Shown: piece by piece, positions 40,540 through 49,552 of the stretch
Numbering within the stretch: position 1 is the first letter of the stretch
Layout of the letters: each line of letters opens with the position of its first letter
Origin: Clostridium kluyveri DSM 555
GTDB lineage: Bacteria; Bacillota; Clostridia; Clostridiales; Clostridiaceae
Reading direction: 5' to 3'
Assembly (NCBI RefSeq): GCF_000016505.1
Contig: NC_009706.1
Span: 3,720,001-3,784,000, forward strand
Length of the DNA stretch: 64,000 bases
Position numbers and translations under genes: made by a program
Notes under the pieces: model-generated
Database searches by the model: none
Seen by the model: the letters and a program-made list of their open reading frames with translations, nothing else
What the model was told of the DNA's origin: nothing

Positions 40540-42783
40540 TTATTTTACTACGCCAATTCTTCTTATTTTCGTATCTACATTCACATTTACAACTGCATTT
40601 TTATATACTTCTTCCCAGTTACCCTTTATTTGTTTCCATATATAAGGATGATATTTCTCAATATATTCTCTAAATCCTATAGGGTCAATCTCTAAATCCC
40701 TTTGGGTGAATTTTATTACTTGTTCACATTCTTTAGATATAACCTCATTAAAATTTTTCTCAATATAGTTTAATTTATCTACAGATAAAATATTATTGTT
40801 GGTATAGTAGTTTTTTATCTGTCCCTCTATATCTAAATATATATAAAATGATAATTTCCCTTTGTTTTGGTACATTCTCATTTTTCTCATTATATTATCC
40901 ATTGTTATATCCACAGGATGATTATCTACATATATCATCTTTTTCCCGCCTTTTAAATTACCTCTTAATAATTCTATATCAGCGGTTTCTACTTCATTTA
41001 AACTCCCTTTTTGTTTGAAATCTTTAATTGCAGTTGTTCCTGCAATCTTTATATTTTTATTATCATTATCCATAACAATTCTAGGTAATATACTATTTCC
41101 ATTTTCACTCATTTGGATTAAAAAATCATTTAAGGTAACAGGTACAATCTCACTACTTTTAGCATCATTTTCTATTAAACCTAGTATATAACTCTCAACA
41201 CTATTTTCTACTGAAGTCTTGAATTTTACATACTTTTGTGAACTTCCTTGTGATGTAACTATATACATATTTCTATTTAAAGAAGGTTCTCTCTGAAGAT
41301 AATCAACTACTTCTTTTACCACATCAGGATACATCATCAAATTTTGTCCTAGTACTAGCAACTTTGTGTGACTAAATCTTACAGACCTACTGCTTTTAAG
41401 CATAGCACTACTTATCGCATCCTGTATTGAGTATGAATCCACATCTATATATTTATCTCCAGATATGCCGCCTTTATCTGGGCCTAATTTGCTTAAGTCC
41501 GGAGTTCCAAAAGTTACATGAAGCTTTTTTAATTCCATATCTGTTGGTTTAACATTTTTAGACTTCTTTCTCTTTCCTATATCCTCCCCTGCATCTATTC
41601 CTACTACAGAAACTAAATCAGTGTTTTCTATTTCAACTTTATCCCAACATCCAGTTAAAAGTACACAAATCAGAAGTAGAGAGATTACTTTTCCACTATG
41701 AAATCCTTTTTTAAATTTTCCTGCCAAAAGTATAATTATAGGAAGTATGACTGAACTGTATAAAAATAATATAGGTATAAATCTATCCCCTACATTATAT
41801 ACTTCTGCTATATTTTGAGGATATAAGGACATTATATATATCACAGGAGCTATTATGGCAGATGAAAGTTTTATATCATCTAATTTAAATATATCCTTTA
41901 TTATATCAGAAGATAAATAATACACATTAGAAAAGGTAGTAAAATAAAATATAATCCAAATAGCCATTATTGCGCCTTCCCATCTTTCTATGAAAGCTCC
42001 TTGTATATTTATAGAATTTATCATAGTTATAGTAGGCCACAATAATATTTCAGTTTGTTCTTTAGAGAAAATAGCTAAAGAAAAAATGACGATTATAACA
42101 TAAAATAAAGTTATGAATACAATACTCTTTAAAACTGTCTTAGTTATATTTGATTTATTTTTTACAAAAGGTCCTATTAAATATATTATTTCTATACCTG
42201 CAAAGCTGTATATGGAACTTTTTAATGCATCTAGATGATTGTAAATGCTGCTATTGAATACAGGCAGAATATTAGTAAAATCCGTTTTATTCAAAGCACA
42301 TAATAAAACTAATATTACAGGTATAAACATTACCCAAAAACAGACTTCATTAAATTTTATCAAAGTTCCCAATTCATTTCTTACAAGATAAATTCCTGCA
42401 AATATAGTTATGATTATTAAAAATTCTGTAGGAGTTTTTTCAAGCAAATACATCTTTATAACTTCCACAAATATTCTCATGCCTAAAGATATAGAGAATA
42501 TACTATATACAACAAAAATAAGAGCTAAAATACCCCCTAATATTTTTCCAAAGTTTTGTTCAAGTATAATGTTAAACTTATTGTATTCATTGGTTTTTAT
42601 ACTTTTATAGCAAATATAAAATATAAAATAAATTATTATTCCACTTATTATAGCTACAATCCACCCATCAGTACCCACTTTGCTTGCCAATTGTCTTGGG
42701 TAGGAGAATATTCCCACACCCACAATAGTTGCTATAATGGTACTAAATAATCCAAATTCCTTTATAAAATTCTCATGCTGCAT
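40540..42783 (-). CDS. Fused GerAB permease and GerAC lipoprotein subunits of a spore germinant receptor
   Basis: 747 residues that equal a B plus a C subunit. Residues 1 to about 365 are a ten-helix GerAB/spore permease (ATIVGVGIFSYPRQLASKVG, YSFAGIEIIYLIGPFV). From about 370, KKGFHSGKVISLLLICVLLTGCWDKVEIE is interrupted only by the reading frame: ICVLLTGCWD is a complete lipobox, followed by a GerAC domain (KLLVLGQNLMMYP, SLNRNMYIV). No ATG or ribosome site was seen at the junction. The A-subunit gene lies 52 bases upstream. The fusion may be real, an error in the assembly, or hide internal initiation (a TTG precedes the signal segment). Confidence 0.85.
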   Translation of the reverse strand: MQHENFIKEFGLFSTIIATIVGVGIFSYPRQLASKVGTDGWIVAIISGIIIYFIFYICYKSIKTNEYNKFNIILEQNFGKILGGILALIFVVYSIFSISLGMRIFVEVIKMYLLEKTPTEFLIIITIFAGIYLVRNELGTLIKFNEVCFWVMFIPVILVLLCALNKTDFTNILPVFNSSIYNHLDALKSSIYSFAGIEIIYLIGPFVKNKSNITKTVLKSIVFITLFYVIIVIFSLAIFSKEQTEILLWPTITMINSINIQGAFIERWEGAIMAIWIIFYFTTFSNVYYLSSDIIKDIFKLDDIKLSSAIIAPVIYIMSLYPQNIAEVYNVGDRFIPILFLYSSVILPIIILLAGKFKKGFHSGKVISLLLICVLLTGCWDKVEIENTDLVSVVGIDAGEDIGKRKKSKNVKPTDMELKKLHVTFGTPDLSKLGPDKGGISGDKYIDVDSYSIQDAISSAMLKSSRSVRFSHTKLLVLGQNLMMYPDVVKEVVDYLQREPSLNRNMYIVTSQGSSQKYVKFKTSVENSVESYILGLIENDAKSSEIVPVTLNDFLIQMSENGNSILPRIVMDNDNKNIKIAGTTAIKDFKQKGSLNEVETADIELLRGNLKGGKKMIYVDNHPVDITMDNIMRKMRMYQNKGKLSFYIYLDIEGQIKNYYTNNNILSVDKLNYIEKNFNEVISKECEQVIKFTQRDLEIDPIGFREYIEKYHPYIWKQIKGNWEEVYKNAVVNVNVDTKIRRIGVVK

Positions 42784-42835
42784 CTAATATATCCCCCTCC
42801 TTTTTTAAATTTAAAACCTACGTGATTAAAATTTT

Positions 42836-44293
42836 TTATCTTTGTCTTACTTTATCTTGAGTGTTCATATACTTAGGTCTTCTTTTTAAAAAATTAATAG
42901 GTACTCTTATATACATGTCTTTAAAATCATTGGTGTTTTCATTTACCATTGGAGATAAATAGGATACCCCAAAACTTTTAAGTCTAATTAGATGTATTAA
43001 AGTGAATATAAGTCCAATCATAATTCCATAGAACCCTGCTATTGCCGCAAAGATTATAAGTAGGAATCTAATCATCCTAAATGCTGAAGTCATTTCATAA
43101 TTAGGGGTAGTAAAACTAGTTATAGCTGTAATAGAAACTATAATTATCATTATAGGACTTACTATTCCTGCTTGAACTGCTGCCTGGCCTATAATTAGCC
43201 CTCCTACTATACCTGTAGTAGCACCTATAGCTTTGGGTAATCTAGCTATAGATTCTAATAATAATGCCAAACTTACTTCCATAATTATAGCTTCAATAAA
43301 TGCAGGGAATGGAACTCCTTCTCTAGAAGCTGCAATAAAATATGCTAATTTAGTGGGTATTATTCCTGTATGGAAGGAAGTAACTGCTACATAAAGAGAA
43401 GGCATTATAAGTGAAATTATAATAGATATAAATCGTATTATCCTTATAGTTGATCCATATATCCATCTCTGATAATAATCATCTGGTGACTGAAATAAAT
43501 TTGCCATTGTAGTAGGTACTATAACAGCAAAGGGGGAGTTATCTACTAATACTGCAATTCTTCCCTCATATAATGCAGAAGATACTACATCAGGTCTTTC
43601 AGTACTTTGAATCTGAGGGAAAAAGGACCATTTATTATCTTCTATAAGCTGCTCTATATATCCACTATCTAAAATTGCATCTATATTTATATTGTCTAAT
43701 CTTTTTATAAGCTCTTCCAATACCTTAGTATCCACTATATCGTTTATATACATCACCACTAAATCAGTCTTAGATCTTACTCCCAAAGGCTTAGATACAA
43801 TCTTAAGTCTAGTATCTCTTATTCTTCTTCTTATTAATGCTGTATTAAATCTAATAGTTTCTGTAAATCCATCTCTAGACCCTCTTAAAACGGTCTCTCC
43901 TGAAGGTTCCGATACCCCTCTTGCAGGCCACAATCTTGTTGAGAGTATATAAAAGCTCTTCAATCCCTCAAGTACCATCAGAGTATCACCTGATAGTATT
44001 AGATCTATTCCTTTTTTGAAATCTTCTAATTCTTTTACATCAGATATAGTTATTAACTTATCTTTTATACCCTCTGCATGTTGCACATATCGGGCTCTAG
44101 TCATTAGTCCCCTTAATAAATCACTTAAAAGTATTTTATCTGCCATTCCATCTATATATACCAGAGCACATTTAACATCCCCTATATAAAATTCTCTGAA
44201 AACTATATCTGAATTGTCTTTAAATAATTCTTTTAAGTAGCTTATATTTTTATCCACCTGGGGATATATAGAACTTATTACTTCTTCTTTCAT
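42836..44293 (-). CDS. GerA-family germinant receptor A subunit
   Basis: Membrane component of the spore germinant receptor in the inner spore membrane. About 485 residues. N-terminal soluble domain with FREFYIGDVKCALVYIDGMA, the conserved WPARGVSEPSGETVLRGSRD (about residue 125) and RTRLKI-like segments, then IAVLVDNSPFAVIVPTTM and five membrane helices in the C-terminal half. ATG 44293 follows AAGGAAG. It is the first large gene of a three-gene unit with the B-C fusion downstream and a small membrane protein upstream. Confidence 0.93.
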   Translation of the reverse strand: MKEEVISSIYPQVDKNISYLKELFKDNSDIVFREFYIGDVKCALVYIDGMADKILLSDLLRGLMTRARYVQHAEGIKDKLITISDVKELEDFKKGIDLILSGDTLMVLEGLKSFYILSTRLWPARGVSEPSGETVLRGSRDGFTETIRFNTALIRRRIRDTRLKIVSKPLGVRSKTDLVVMYINDIVDTKVLEELIKRLDNINIDAILDSGYIEQLIEDNKWSFFPQIQSTERPDVVSSALYEGRIAVLVDNSPFAVIVPTTMANLFQSPDDYYQRWIYGSTIRIIRFISIIISLIMPSLYVAVTSFHTGIIPTKLAYFIAASREGVPFPAFIEAIIMEVSLALLLESIARLPKAIGATTGIVGGLIIGQAAVQAGIVSPIMIIIVSITAITSFTTPNYEMTSAFRMIRFLLIIFAAIAGFYGIMIGLIFTLIHLIRLKSFGVSYLSPMVNENTNDFKDMYIRVPINFLKRRPKYMNTQDKVRQR

Positions 44294-44308
44294 GGTAGTC
44301 ACTTCCTT

Positions 44309-44503
44309 TTAAAAAGAATATATAGAAAAAATATACATTGCAGTTGAAAATACTATAAAAAATATTCCAATTAGCTTAGATTTTAAAGCTGTTTTTCTTA
44401 ATTTATCTCTTTTAAACTTTTTAGGATCAATAAATGTTAAAAAAATTCCTTGGACTATCATAAGTATAAAAAAATATTTATTAAACAAGTGAATCAGTTT
44501 CAC
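44309..44503 (-). CDS. Small two-helix membrane protein, candidate germinant receptor D subunit
   Basis: 64 residues with membrane helices at about 8-24 and 43-62 and a very basic middle (DPKKFKRDKLRKTALKSK). It ends 15 bases before the A-subunit gene. Small two-helix D proteins are encoded with several Bacillus GerA-type receptors and modulate germination; the size, topology and location here fit, but the sequence alone does not prove homology. Confidence 0.55.
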   Translation of the reverse strand: MKLIHLFNKYFFILMIVQGIFLTFIDPKKFKRDKLRKTALKSKLIGIFFIVFSTAMYIFSIYSF

Positions 44504-44589
44504 ACTTTTTCCTTCTTTCCTTCATTATCTCAGACATTATTTCAAAATAATCTTAAATTATTCTTTACCTATTAAGGGCTATTTATACA

Positions 44590-44623
44590 TAAAAAACTGC
44601 TGACAATATAATGTGCCAGCAGT
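44590..44623 (-). terminator. Terminator of ispE
   Basis: On the minus strand ACTGCTGGCA and TGTCAGCAGT pair (one G-U) and run into six T. Confidence 0.85.
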
Positions 44624-44647
44624 GAATTAATTCATATTATTAAATAT

Positions 44648-45490
44648 TTATACAGTTCTTGTAATAAACACTTCTTTATATTTAGTTTTCATTTTATCAT
44701 AACATATTTGTGCTTTTAACATATCATCAAAAAAAGCAAATATACTTGGACCACTTCCACTCATCAAAGCACCTAATGCACCAAAATCAATTAACTCATT
44801 TTTTATTTTTCTTAATAAAGGGTGTTTTTTTAAAGTTACATTTTCCAATACATTTTTCATATTTTTACTCACTTTCAACAGCGAACCTGAATTTATGGCA
44901 TTTATTAATATATCCGTATTGGGATGAATCTTTATTTTACTTATATCCAAACTTTTATATACCTCTGCAGTACTTACGCCAAAAAATGGTTTAACTAATA
45001 CTAAAATATGATTTTTAAAAGAAGAAATAGATGTAACTTTTTCTCCTATACCCTGGCATAGAGCAGTTCCCCCTATCATACAATAAGGTACATCTGCCCC
45101 AATGCTTGTTCCTAATTTAATTAAATCTTTATATTCTAATTCAGGTATGTATATATCTCTCATAACTTTTAATACTGCAGCTGCATCTGAACTTCCTCCC
45201 GCAAGTCCAGCTGCTACAGGTATATTTTTAATTATATCTATACTTACTCCACTTTTTATGCCATAGTTGCTTGCAAATAATTCTACTGCCTTATATACTA
45301 AATTTCTTTTATCACATGGAATATATGACTTATTACATTTTATTTCTATTCCTTTTTCAATAGGAGTTATATTTAAAAGATCATATAAATCTATAGTTTG
45401 CATTATCATCTTTAAAAGATGATATCCATCTTCTCTTTTTCCTATTACATCTAATGAAAGGTTTATTTTGGCATAGGCTTTTATTAACAT
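44648..45490 (-). CDS. ispE: 4-diphosphocytidyl-2-C-methyl-D-erythritol kinase
   Basis: Phosphorylates CDP-methylerythritol in the non-mevalonate isoprenoid pathway. 280 residues of the GHMP kinase fold: AYAKINLSLDVIGKREDGYH at the N-terminus, ATP loop NIPVAAGLAGGSSDAAAVL (about residue 88), GADVPYCMIGGTA with the catalytic Asp, and GALMSGSGPSIFAFF near the end. It lies downstream of cphA; a short perfect palindrome lies in between. Confidence 0.95.
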   Translation of the reverse strand: MLIKAYAKINLSLDVIGKREDGYHLLKMIMQTIDLYDLLNITPIEKGIEIKCNKSYIPCDKRNLVYKAVELFASNYGIKSGVSIDIIKNIPVAAGLAGGSSDAAAVLKVMRDIYIPELEYKDLIKLGTSIGADVPYCMIGGTALCQGIGEKVTSISSFKNHILVLVKPFFGVSTAEVYKSLDISKIKIHPNTDILINAINSGSLLKVSKNMKNVLENVTLKKHPLLRKIKNELIDFGALGALMSGSGPSIFAFFDDMLKAQICYDKMKTKYKEVFITRTV

Positions 45491-45548
45491 AACACATTAT
45501 TACTCCTTCCAAGTCATTTCACCATAATATATAAATTAAACAAGTTCT

Positions 45549-45569
45549 AAAATAGTATAATACTATTTT
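45549..45569. repeat. Perfect 21-base palindrome upstream of ispE
   Basis: AAAATAGTAT, A, ATACTATTTT. It lies 59 bases before the ispE start and next to the cphA terminator; a dimeric regulator site is possible. Confidence 0.4.
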
Positions 45570-45575
45570 GAAATT

Positions 45576-45608
45576 AAAGCTATACTTTTATTTATGAAGT
45601 ATAGCTTT
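45576..45608 (-). terminator. Terminator of cphA
   Basis: AAAGCTATACTT and AAGTATAGCTTT form a perfect 12-base stem five bases past the cphA stop. Confidence 0.75.
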
Positions 45609-45612
45609 TCTC

Positions 45613-48237
45613 CTATATCATGGCAATGGAATTTAACTTTTTATTTATTTCATCCAATTTATTGTCTAATAGTTTTACCAAAGATTCCATTTCCTCAAAA
45701 AATATTATTATAAAATCCCCTTCTTTAGCAGTATTTATTGCCTTTTCCAGAGCCATTTTTTCATTTAATATGGTCTCCACTTTTTTTGTGCTAAAACCTG
45801 TTTTTATTATACCTTTCTTTAATATAGAAGCTATGGTTCCTGATTTTCTACCCCTTTTGTCTTTATCTTCTTTAATATATATGTAATCAAAGCTTTCTCC
45901 TGCAATTCTTCCAATTTTTTCAACACTTTCATCATTTCTGTCCCCTGGTACTCCAATTATTCCAATCAACCTTTTATAATTAAAATTTTTAGCCGCATTT
46001 ATTACTGACTTATATCCTTCTACATTATGGCCATAATCTAAAACTACTTTTACTCCATTTAAATCATATATATTAAACCTTCCAGGATTAAAAGAAACAT
46101 CACAATAAAAACTTTTCAATCCTTCTTTTATAACAGAATAATTTATATTAAGTCCAATTGCAGCTGCACAAGCAGCCATGGCATTCTCTATATTGTAAAC
46201 TAATTTTCCACCTAATGATATCTTTATGTCCTCTACGGATATAATAGGTATAATTTCATTTTTTTTCTCTAAATACATAATAGATTCATCCATATATACA
46301 CCATATCCCCCCATATCTATATTACCCCTAAGAATTAAATTATTCTTATCTTTTGAAAACATTATAATATTACTTTTCATTCTATTAATTATATTTTTAC
46401 TTACTAAATCATCTGCATTTAAAACTACATATCCCTTTTTCCTTACAGCCTCTCCAACCAGAGCTTTTACATATGCTAAATCCTCTAGGCTATCTATTCC
46501 ATTCATACCTAGGTGATCTTCTGTTATATTAGTTATTACTGCCACGTCTGCCAAATCATAAGCAAGCCCTTTTTTTATTATACCGCCTCTTGCAGTTTCT
46601 AGTACTGCCGCTTCTACTTCTTCATTTTCTAAAACAGTTTTAGCACTTAAGTATCCTGTAGTATCTCCCCTACATATACACTTATTATCTATATATATTC
46701 CTCCTGTAGTAGTCATGCCTACTTTATATCCCGCCTTACTTAAAATATGTGCAATAAGCCTAGTGGTAGTAGTCTTGCCATTGGTTCCTGTAACTGAAAC
46801 TAAAGGTATAGATTTAGATTTAGGGAACAACATATCTAGTATGGCTCCTGCTACATTTCTACTCTTACCTTTTCCCGGATAATGATGCATTCTAATACCT
46901 GGTGCTGCATTTACTTCTATTATGGCTCCACCACTTTCAAATAAAGGCTTGCCAATATCACTACAACAAATATCTATGCCACATATATCTAATCCAATAG
47001 TATTTGCTGCCCTTTCACAAATATCTATATTTTCTTTACATATTAAATCTGTACAATCTATCGATTTCCCTCCTGTAGATAAATTTCCATTTTCCCTTAG
47101 TGTAAGCCGCTTATCCTTTGGAAGAATACTATTTAAAGTATAGTTATTTTTATTTATATAAGCTTTTAATTCCTCATCTATTTTTATTCTAGTTAAAGGC
47201 TTCTCATGCCCCTCTCCTCTCATAGTATCTTTATTTATATCTTCTATCAATTCCATTACAGTTTTTACTCCATCTCCCATAACATATGGAGGTATCCTCT
47301 CAGATACAGCTACCACATTGCCATCAACCACACACACTCTGAAATCCTTACCATATACGTTCTTTTCCATCATTATATCTCTAAAATTTTTAGATAATAT
47401 ATTATAAGCCTCCATGGCTTGTTTTTCATTTTGTATGTTTACAAATACTCCCCTACCTTGATTCCCACAACAAGGTTTTAACACTATAGGATACCCTATT
47501 TCCTTGGCTGTTATAAACAATTCCAATGGATTTTTTATTCTTCCCCCTTCAGCTACAGGTAAACATTGATTTTTAAGCATTTCTTTAGTCAACATCTTAT
47601 CACAGGATATATCTACACCTACAGCTTTTGTATTACAAGATATGGTAGCTTCTATAATTTTACTATACTTGCCGTATCCTAATCGAAACATACTTTCATT
47701 TCCTATTCTAGTTATAGGTATTCCTCTTTTTTTAGCTTCTAATAGTATACATAATGTGCTAGAACCTATTTTTTCATATTTTAATATTTCTCCCAAGTAA
47801 CACATAGCCTCATTAAAATTATAATCTGTTCCTTTTATAAAAGAATTTATTAAATTAACAGCTATTTTTCCAATCTCCACTGCTGTATTTTTATATAGAT
47901 ATTCATATATTATATAATACTTATCTCCTCTTATCTCTCTTGATTTGCCATATGATACATCAATACCTAAGTTATTTTCCACAGCAATTATGATGTGCTC
48001 ACAGACATGAGCTAAATAGGTTCCCTCCATTAATCTCTTTTTAAAACCCTGTCTTTCATTTATACCGCATCTATGTTTCTCCAATTCTGGTATGGTCTCT
48101 AATAATTTTTCATTGAATTCTGGTATTTTATTAGTTGGAGTTTCACTATATCCCTCCAAATCTACAGACATTTTTATGCACTTTTTATGAGCAAATATAT
48201 TTCTTCCCTCAAAAATTATAAAATCATCTATTCTCAT
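45613..48237 (-). CDS. cphA: Cyanophycin synthetase
   Basis: Builds cyanophycin, an aspartate backbone with arginine side chains, as a nitrogen store. 874 residues: an N-terminal domain (KMSVDLEGYSETPT), an ATP-grasp domain (about 220-470) with YPIVLKPCCGNQGRGVFVNI, a GGAIIEVNAAPGIRMHHYP block, and a C-terminal Mur-ligase-like domain with Walker A SVTGTNGKTTTTRLIAHIL (about 490) and VVLDYGHNVEGY. No clear ribosome site precedes the ATG. The degrading enzyme cphB lies upstream; the two are split by a structured 287-base gap. Confidence 0.94.
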   Translation of the reverse strand: MRIDDFIIFEGRNIFAHKKCIKMSVDLEGYSETPTNKIPEFNEKLLETIPELEKHRCGINERQGFKKRLMEGTYLAHVCEHIIIAVENNLGIDVSYGKSREIRGDKYYIIYEYLYKNTAVEIGKIAVNLINSFIKGTDYNFNEAMCYLGEILKYEKIGSSTLCILLEAKKRGIPITRIGNESMFRLGYGKYSKIIEATISCNTKAVGVDISCDKMLTKEMLKNQCLPVAEGGRIKNPLELFITAKEIGYPIVLKPCCGNQGRGVFVNIQNEKQAMEAYNILSKNFRDIMMEKNVYGKDFRVCVVDGNVVAVSERIPPYVMGDGVKTVMELIEDINKDTMRGEGHEKPLTRIKIDEELKAYINKNNYTLNSILPKDKRLTLRENGNLSTGGKSIDCTDLICKENIDICERAANTIGLDICGIDICCSDIGKPLFESGGAIIEVNAAPGIRMHHYPGKGKSRNVAGAILDMLFPKSKSIPLVSVTGTNGKTTTTRLIAHILSKAGYKVGMTTTGGIYIDNKCICRGDTTGYLSAKTVLENEEVEAAVLETARGGIIKKGLAYDLADVAVITNITEDHLGMNGIDSLEDLAYVKALVGEAVRKKGYVVLNADDLVSKNIINRMKSNIIMFSKDKNNLILRGNIDMGGYGVYMDESIMYLEKKNEIIPIISVEDIKISLGGKLVYNIENAMAACAAAIGLNINYSVIKEGLKSFYCDVSFNPGRFNIYDLNGVKVVLDYGHNVEGYKSVINAAKNFNYKRLIGIIGVPGDRNDESVEKIGRIAGESFDYIYIKEDKDKRGRKSGTIASILKKGIIKTGFSTKKVETILNEKMALEKAINTAKEGDFIIIFFEEMESLVKLLDNKLDEINKKLNSIAMI

Positions 48238-48299
48238 TTTTGCGTATATTGCCCGTTACGTAAACAATTCAATTTTTAAATTTTTATAAAAACCCTGTT

Positions 48300-48435
48300 T
48301 ACTTCCCCATTCACAGTATCCGATTTAGCACAATAGCTCCCTCGTTTGGTCTGATACTCCAAGGGCTTAAAATCCCGTTTAATTTACGGTATATCAGCAT
48401 TAATTCATATGCTTACTGATTTAACGGTTTTTTTA
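48300..48435. ncRNA. Structured intergenic region between cphB and cphA
   Basis: Nested pairings are visible: CCGTT/AACGG (48375-48379 with 48423-48427) enclosing ATCAGCAT/ATGC-TTA-CTGAT, and AGTATC/GATACT (48317-48355 region) enclosing AGC/GCT. On the plus strand the outermost stem runs into seven T and looks like a terminator; on the minus strand it is the leader of cphA. I recognise no known riboswitch or T-box. It may be a leader, a small RNA or two adjacent hairpins. Confidence 0.35.
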
Positions 48436-48524
48436 GACTCCTCCCTTATATCTATTTGACCTCTTATCAATATATATTTTTTGAACTTTATCAATAACAT
48501 AACTTATGTCAATTCATAAAAATA

Positions 48525-49325
48525 TTATGAAGGTAATTTAGTTGTAAAATTAAATCTATTTCCCTGTTTAAGCACATGTACTTTTACATTAAATATGGAC
48601 AATATATCATCTGGATATTGTTCTGATACATTGCTGTAAGTTATATCAGAGCCATCTATCACATATACTGCTCCAGAACCCATTACCACAAATTGCCCAT
48701 TATCTTTAACTATAATAGCTGTATCCTCATCTATTCCAATACCCAAACTTTGAGGATTTTCCGCTATCCCCACTAAAAGTCTTCCTATTCTCCCTCTTTG
48801 CGCAAAGTGCTGATCAATAATTACTCCTTTTATAAATCCTAATCCGGGAGCCATCTTTAAAGTACATTTTTTCGGTGATTCATCATTAGGTCCCGTTATT
48901 ATCATAGTATCACTCATAATAGAAGCTCCTGCAGAAGTTCCAACAAAAGTACATCCATTTTCATATAGTTCTTGAATTTTTGAATATAATGGTGTTCCAC
49001 CTATAAGACTTGTTATTCTGAGCTGATCTCCTCCTGTAAAGAATATTAATGAAGCATTTTCTATTGTCTTTATGCTGTTCGCAGCAAAAGCACCTTTTCT
49101 ATCTACTATATTTAATATTCTCACATTTTTTATACCTAGTTGTGTAAATATTTTATAATATTCATTTCCCAACTCCTCAGGTACTTCAGAGGCAATAGTA
49201 GCAATTACAAGTATATCTCTGTCTTTTGCCAATTTATTACAAACCTCTTTTAATATTTTTTTATCACCAGTTTTATCTTCTGCTCCTCCTATTATTATTA
49301 AATTTCCTTCCAATTTTTCTTCCAA
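48525..49325 (-). CDS. cphB: Cyanophycinase
   Basis: Serine exopeptidase (family S51) that splits cyanophycin to beta-Asp-Arg dipeptides. 266 residues. LIIIGGAEDKTGD begins the fold; the nucleophilic Ser is in GCTFVGTSAGASIMSDTMI (about residue 133), followed by GLGFIKGVIIDQHFAQRGR and GIGIDEDTAIIVKD. The start is TTG 49325 behind AAGGTGTATAACT. The 287-base gap downstream suggests separate control from cphA. Confidence 0.93.
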   Translation of the reverse strand: MEEKLEGNLIIIGGAEDKTGDKKILKEVCNKLAKDRDILVIATIASEVPEELGNEYYKIFTQLGIKNVRILNIVDRKGAFAANSIKTIENASLIFFTGGDQLRITSLIGGTPLYSKIQELYENGCTFVGTSAGASIMSDTMIITGPNDESPKKCTLKMAPGLGFIKGVIIDQHFAQRGRIGRLLVGIAENPQSLGIGIDEDTAIIVKDNGQFVVMGSGAVYVIDGSDITYSNVSEQYPDDILSIFNVKVHVLKQGNRFNFTTKLPS

Positions 49326-49440
49326 AGTTATACACCTTCTTTTGTGGATATTTTATATTTTTTCCACATTCTTAATTATTATGCGCAGGATATATGAAAA
49401 TAAAACCTCATTAACTCATCTTTAATTATTCTAACCATAT

Positions 49441-49486
49441 ATCAAGTGATTCAGAGGTTTGGGTGGAGTTTGCTTATTTAGATAAA
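49441..49486 (+). repeat. Dispersed intergenic repeat, fragment G
   Basis: ATCAAGTGATTCAGAGGTTT and GGGTGGAGTTTGC match the left arm and loop start of the full element; the rest is lost and GATAAAATAA follows. Confidence 0.5.
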
Positions 49487-49515
49487 ATAAAAACTTCAGC
49501 AGATCACTACTGAAG
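49487..49515 (-). terminator. Terminator of sipL
   Basis: On the minus strand CTTCAGTAG and CTGCTGAAG pair (one G-U) around TGAT and run into TTTTTATTTT. Confidence 0.85.
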
Positions 49516-49552
49516 CATAATTTTCTCAAAATATAAATTAAAACTTTTTTAA

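Noticed and set aside
48238-48524. T-box or known riboswitch upstream of cphA
   Set aside because: No T-box core (GGTGGNACCGCG-like), no lysine, glycine or guanidine riboswitch motif was seen; only unclassified hairpins.
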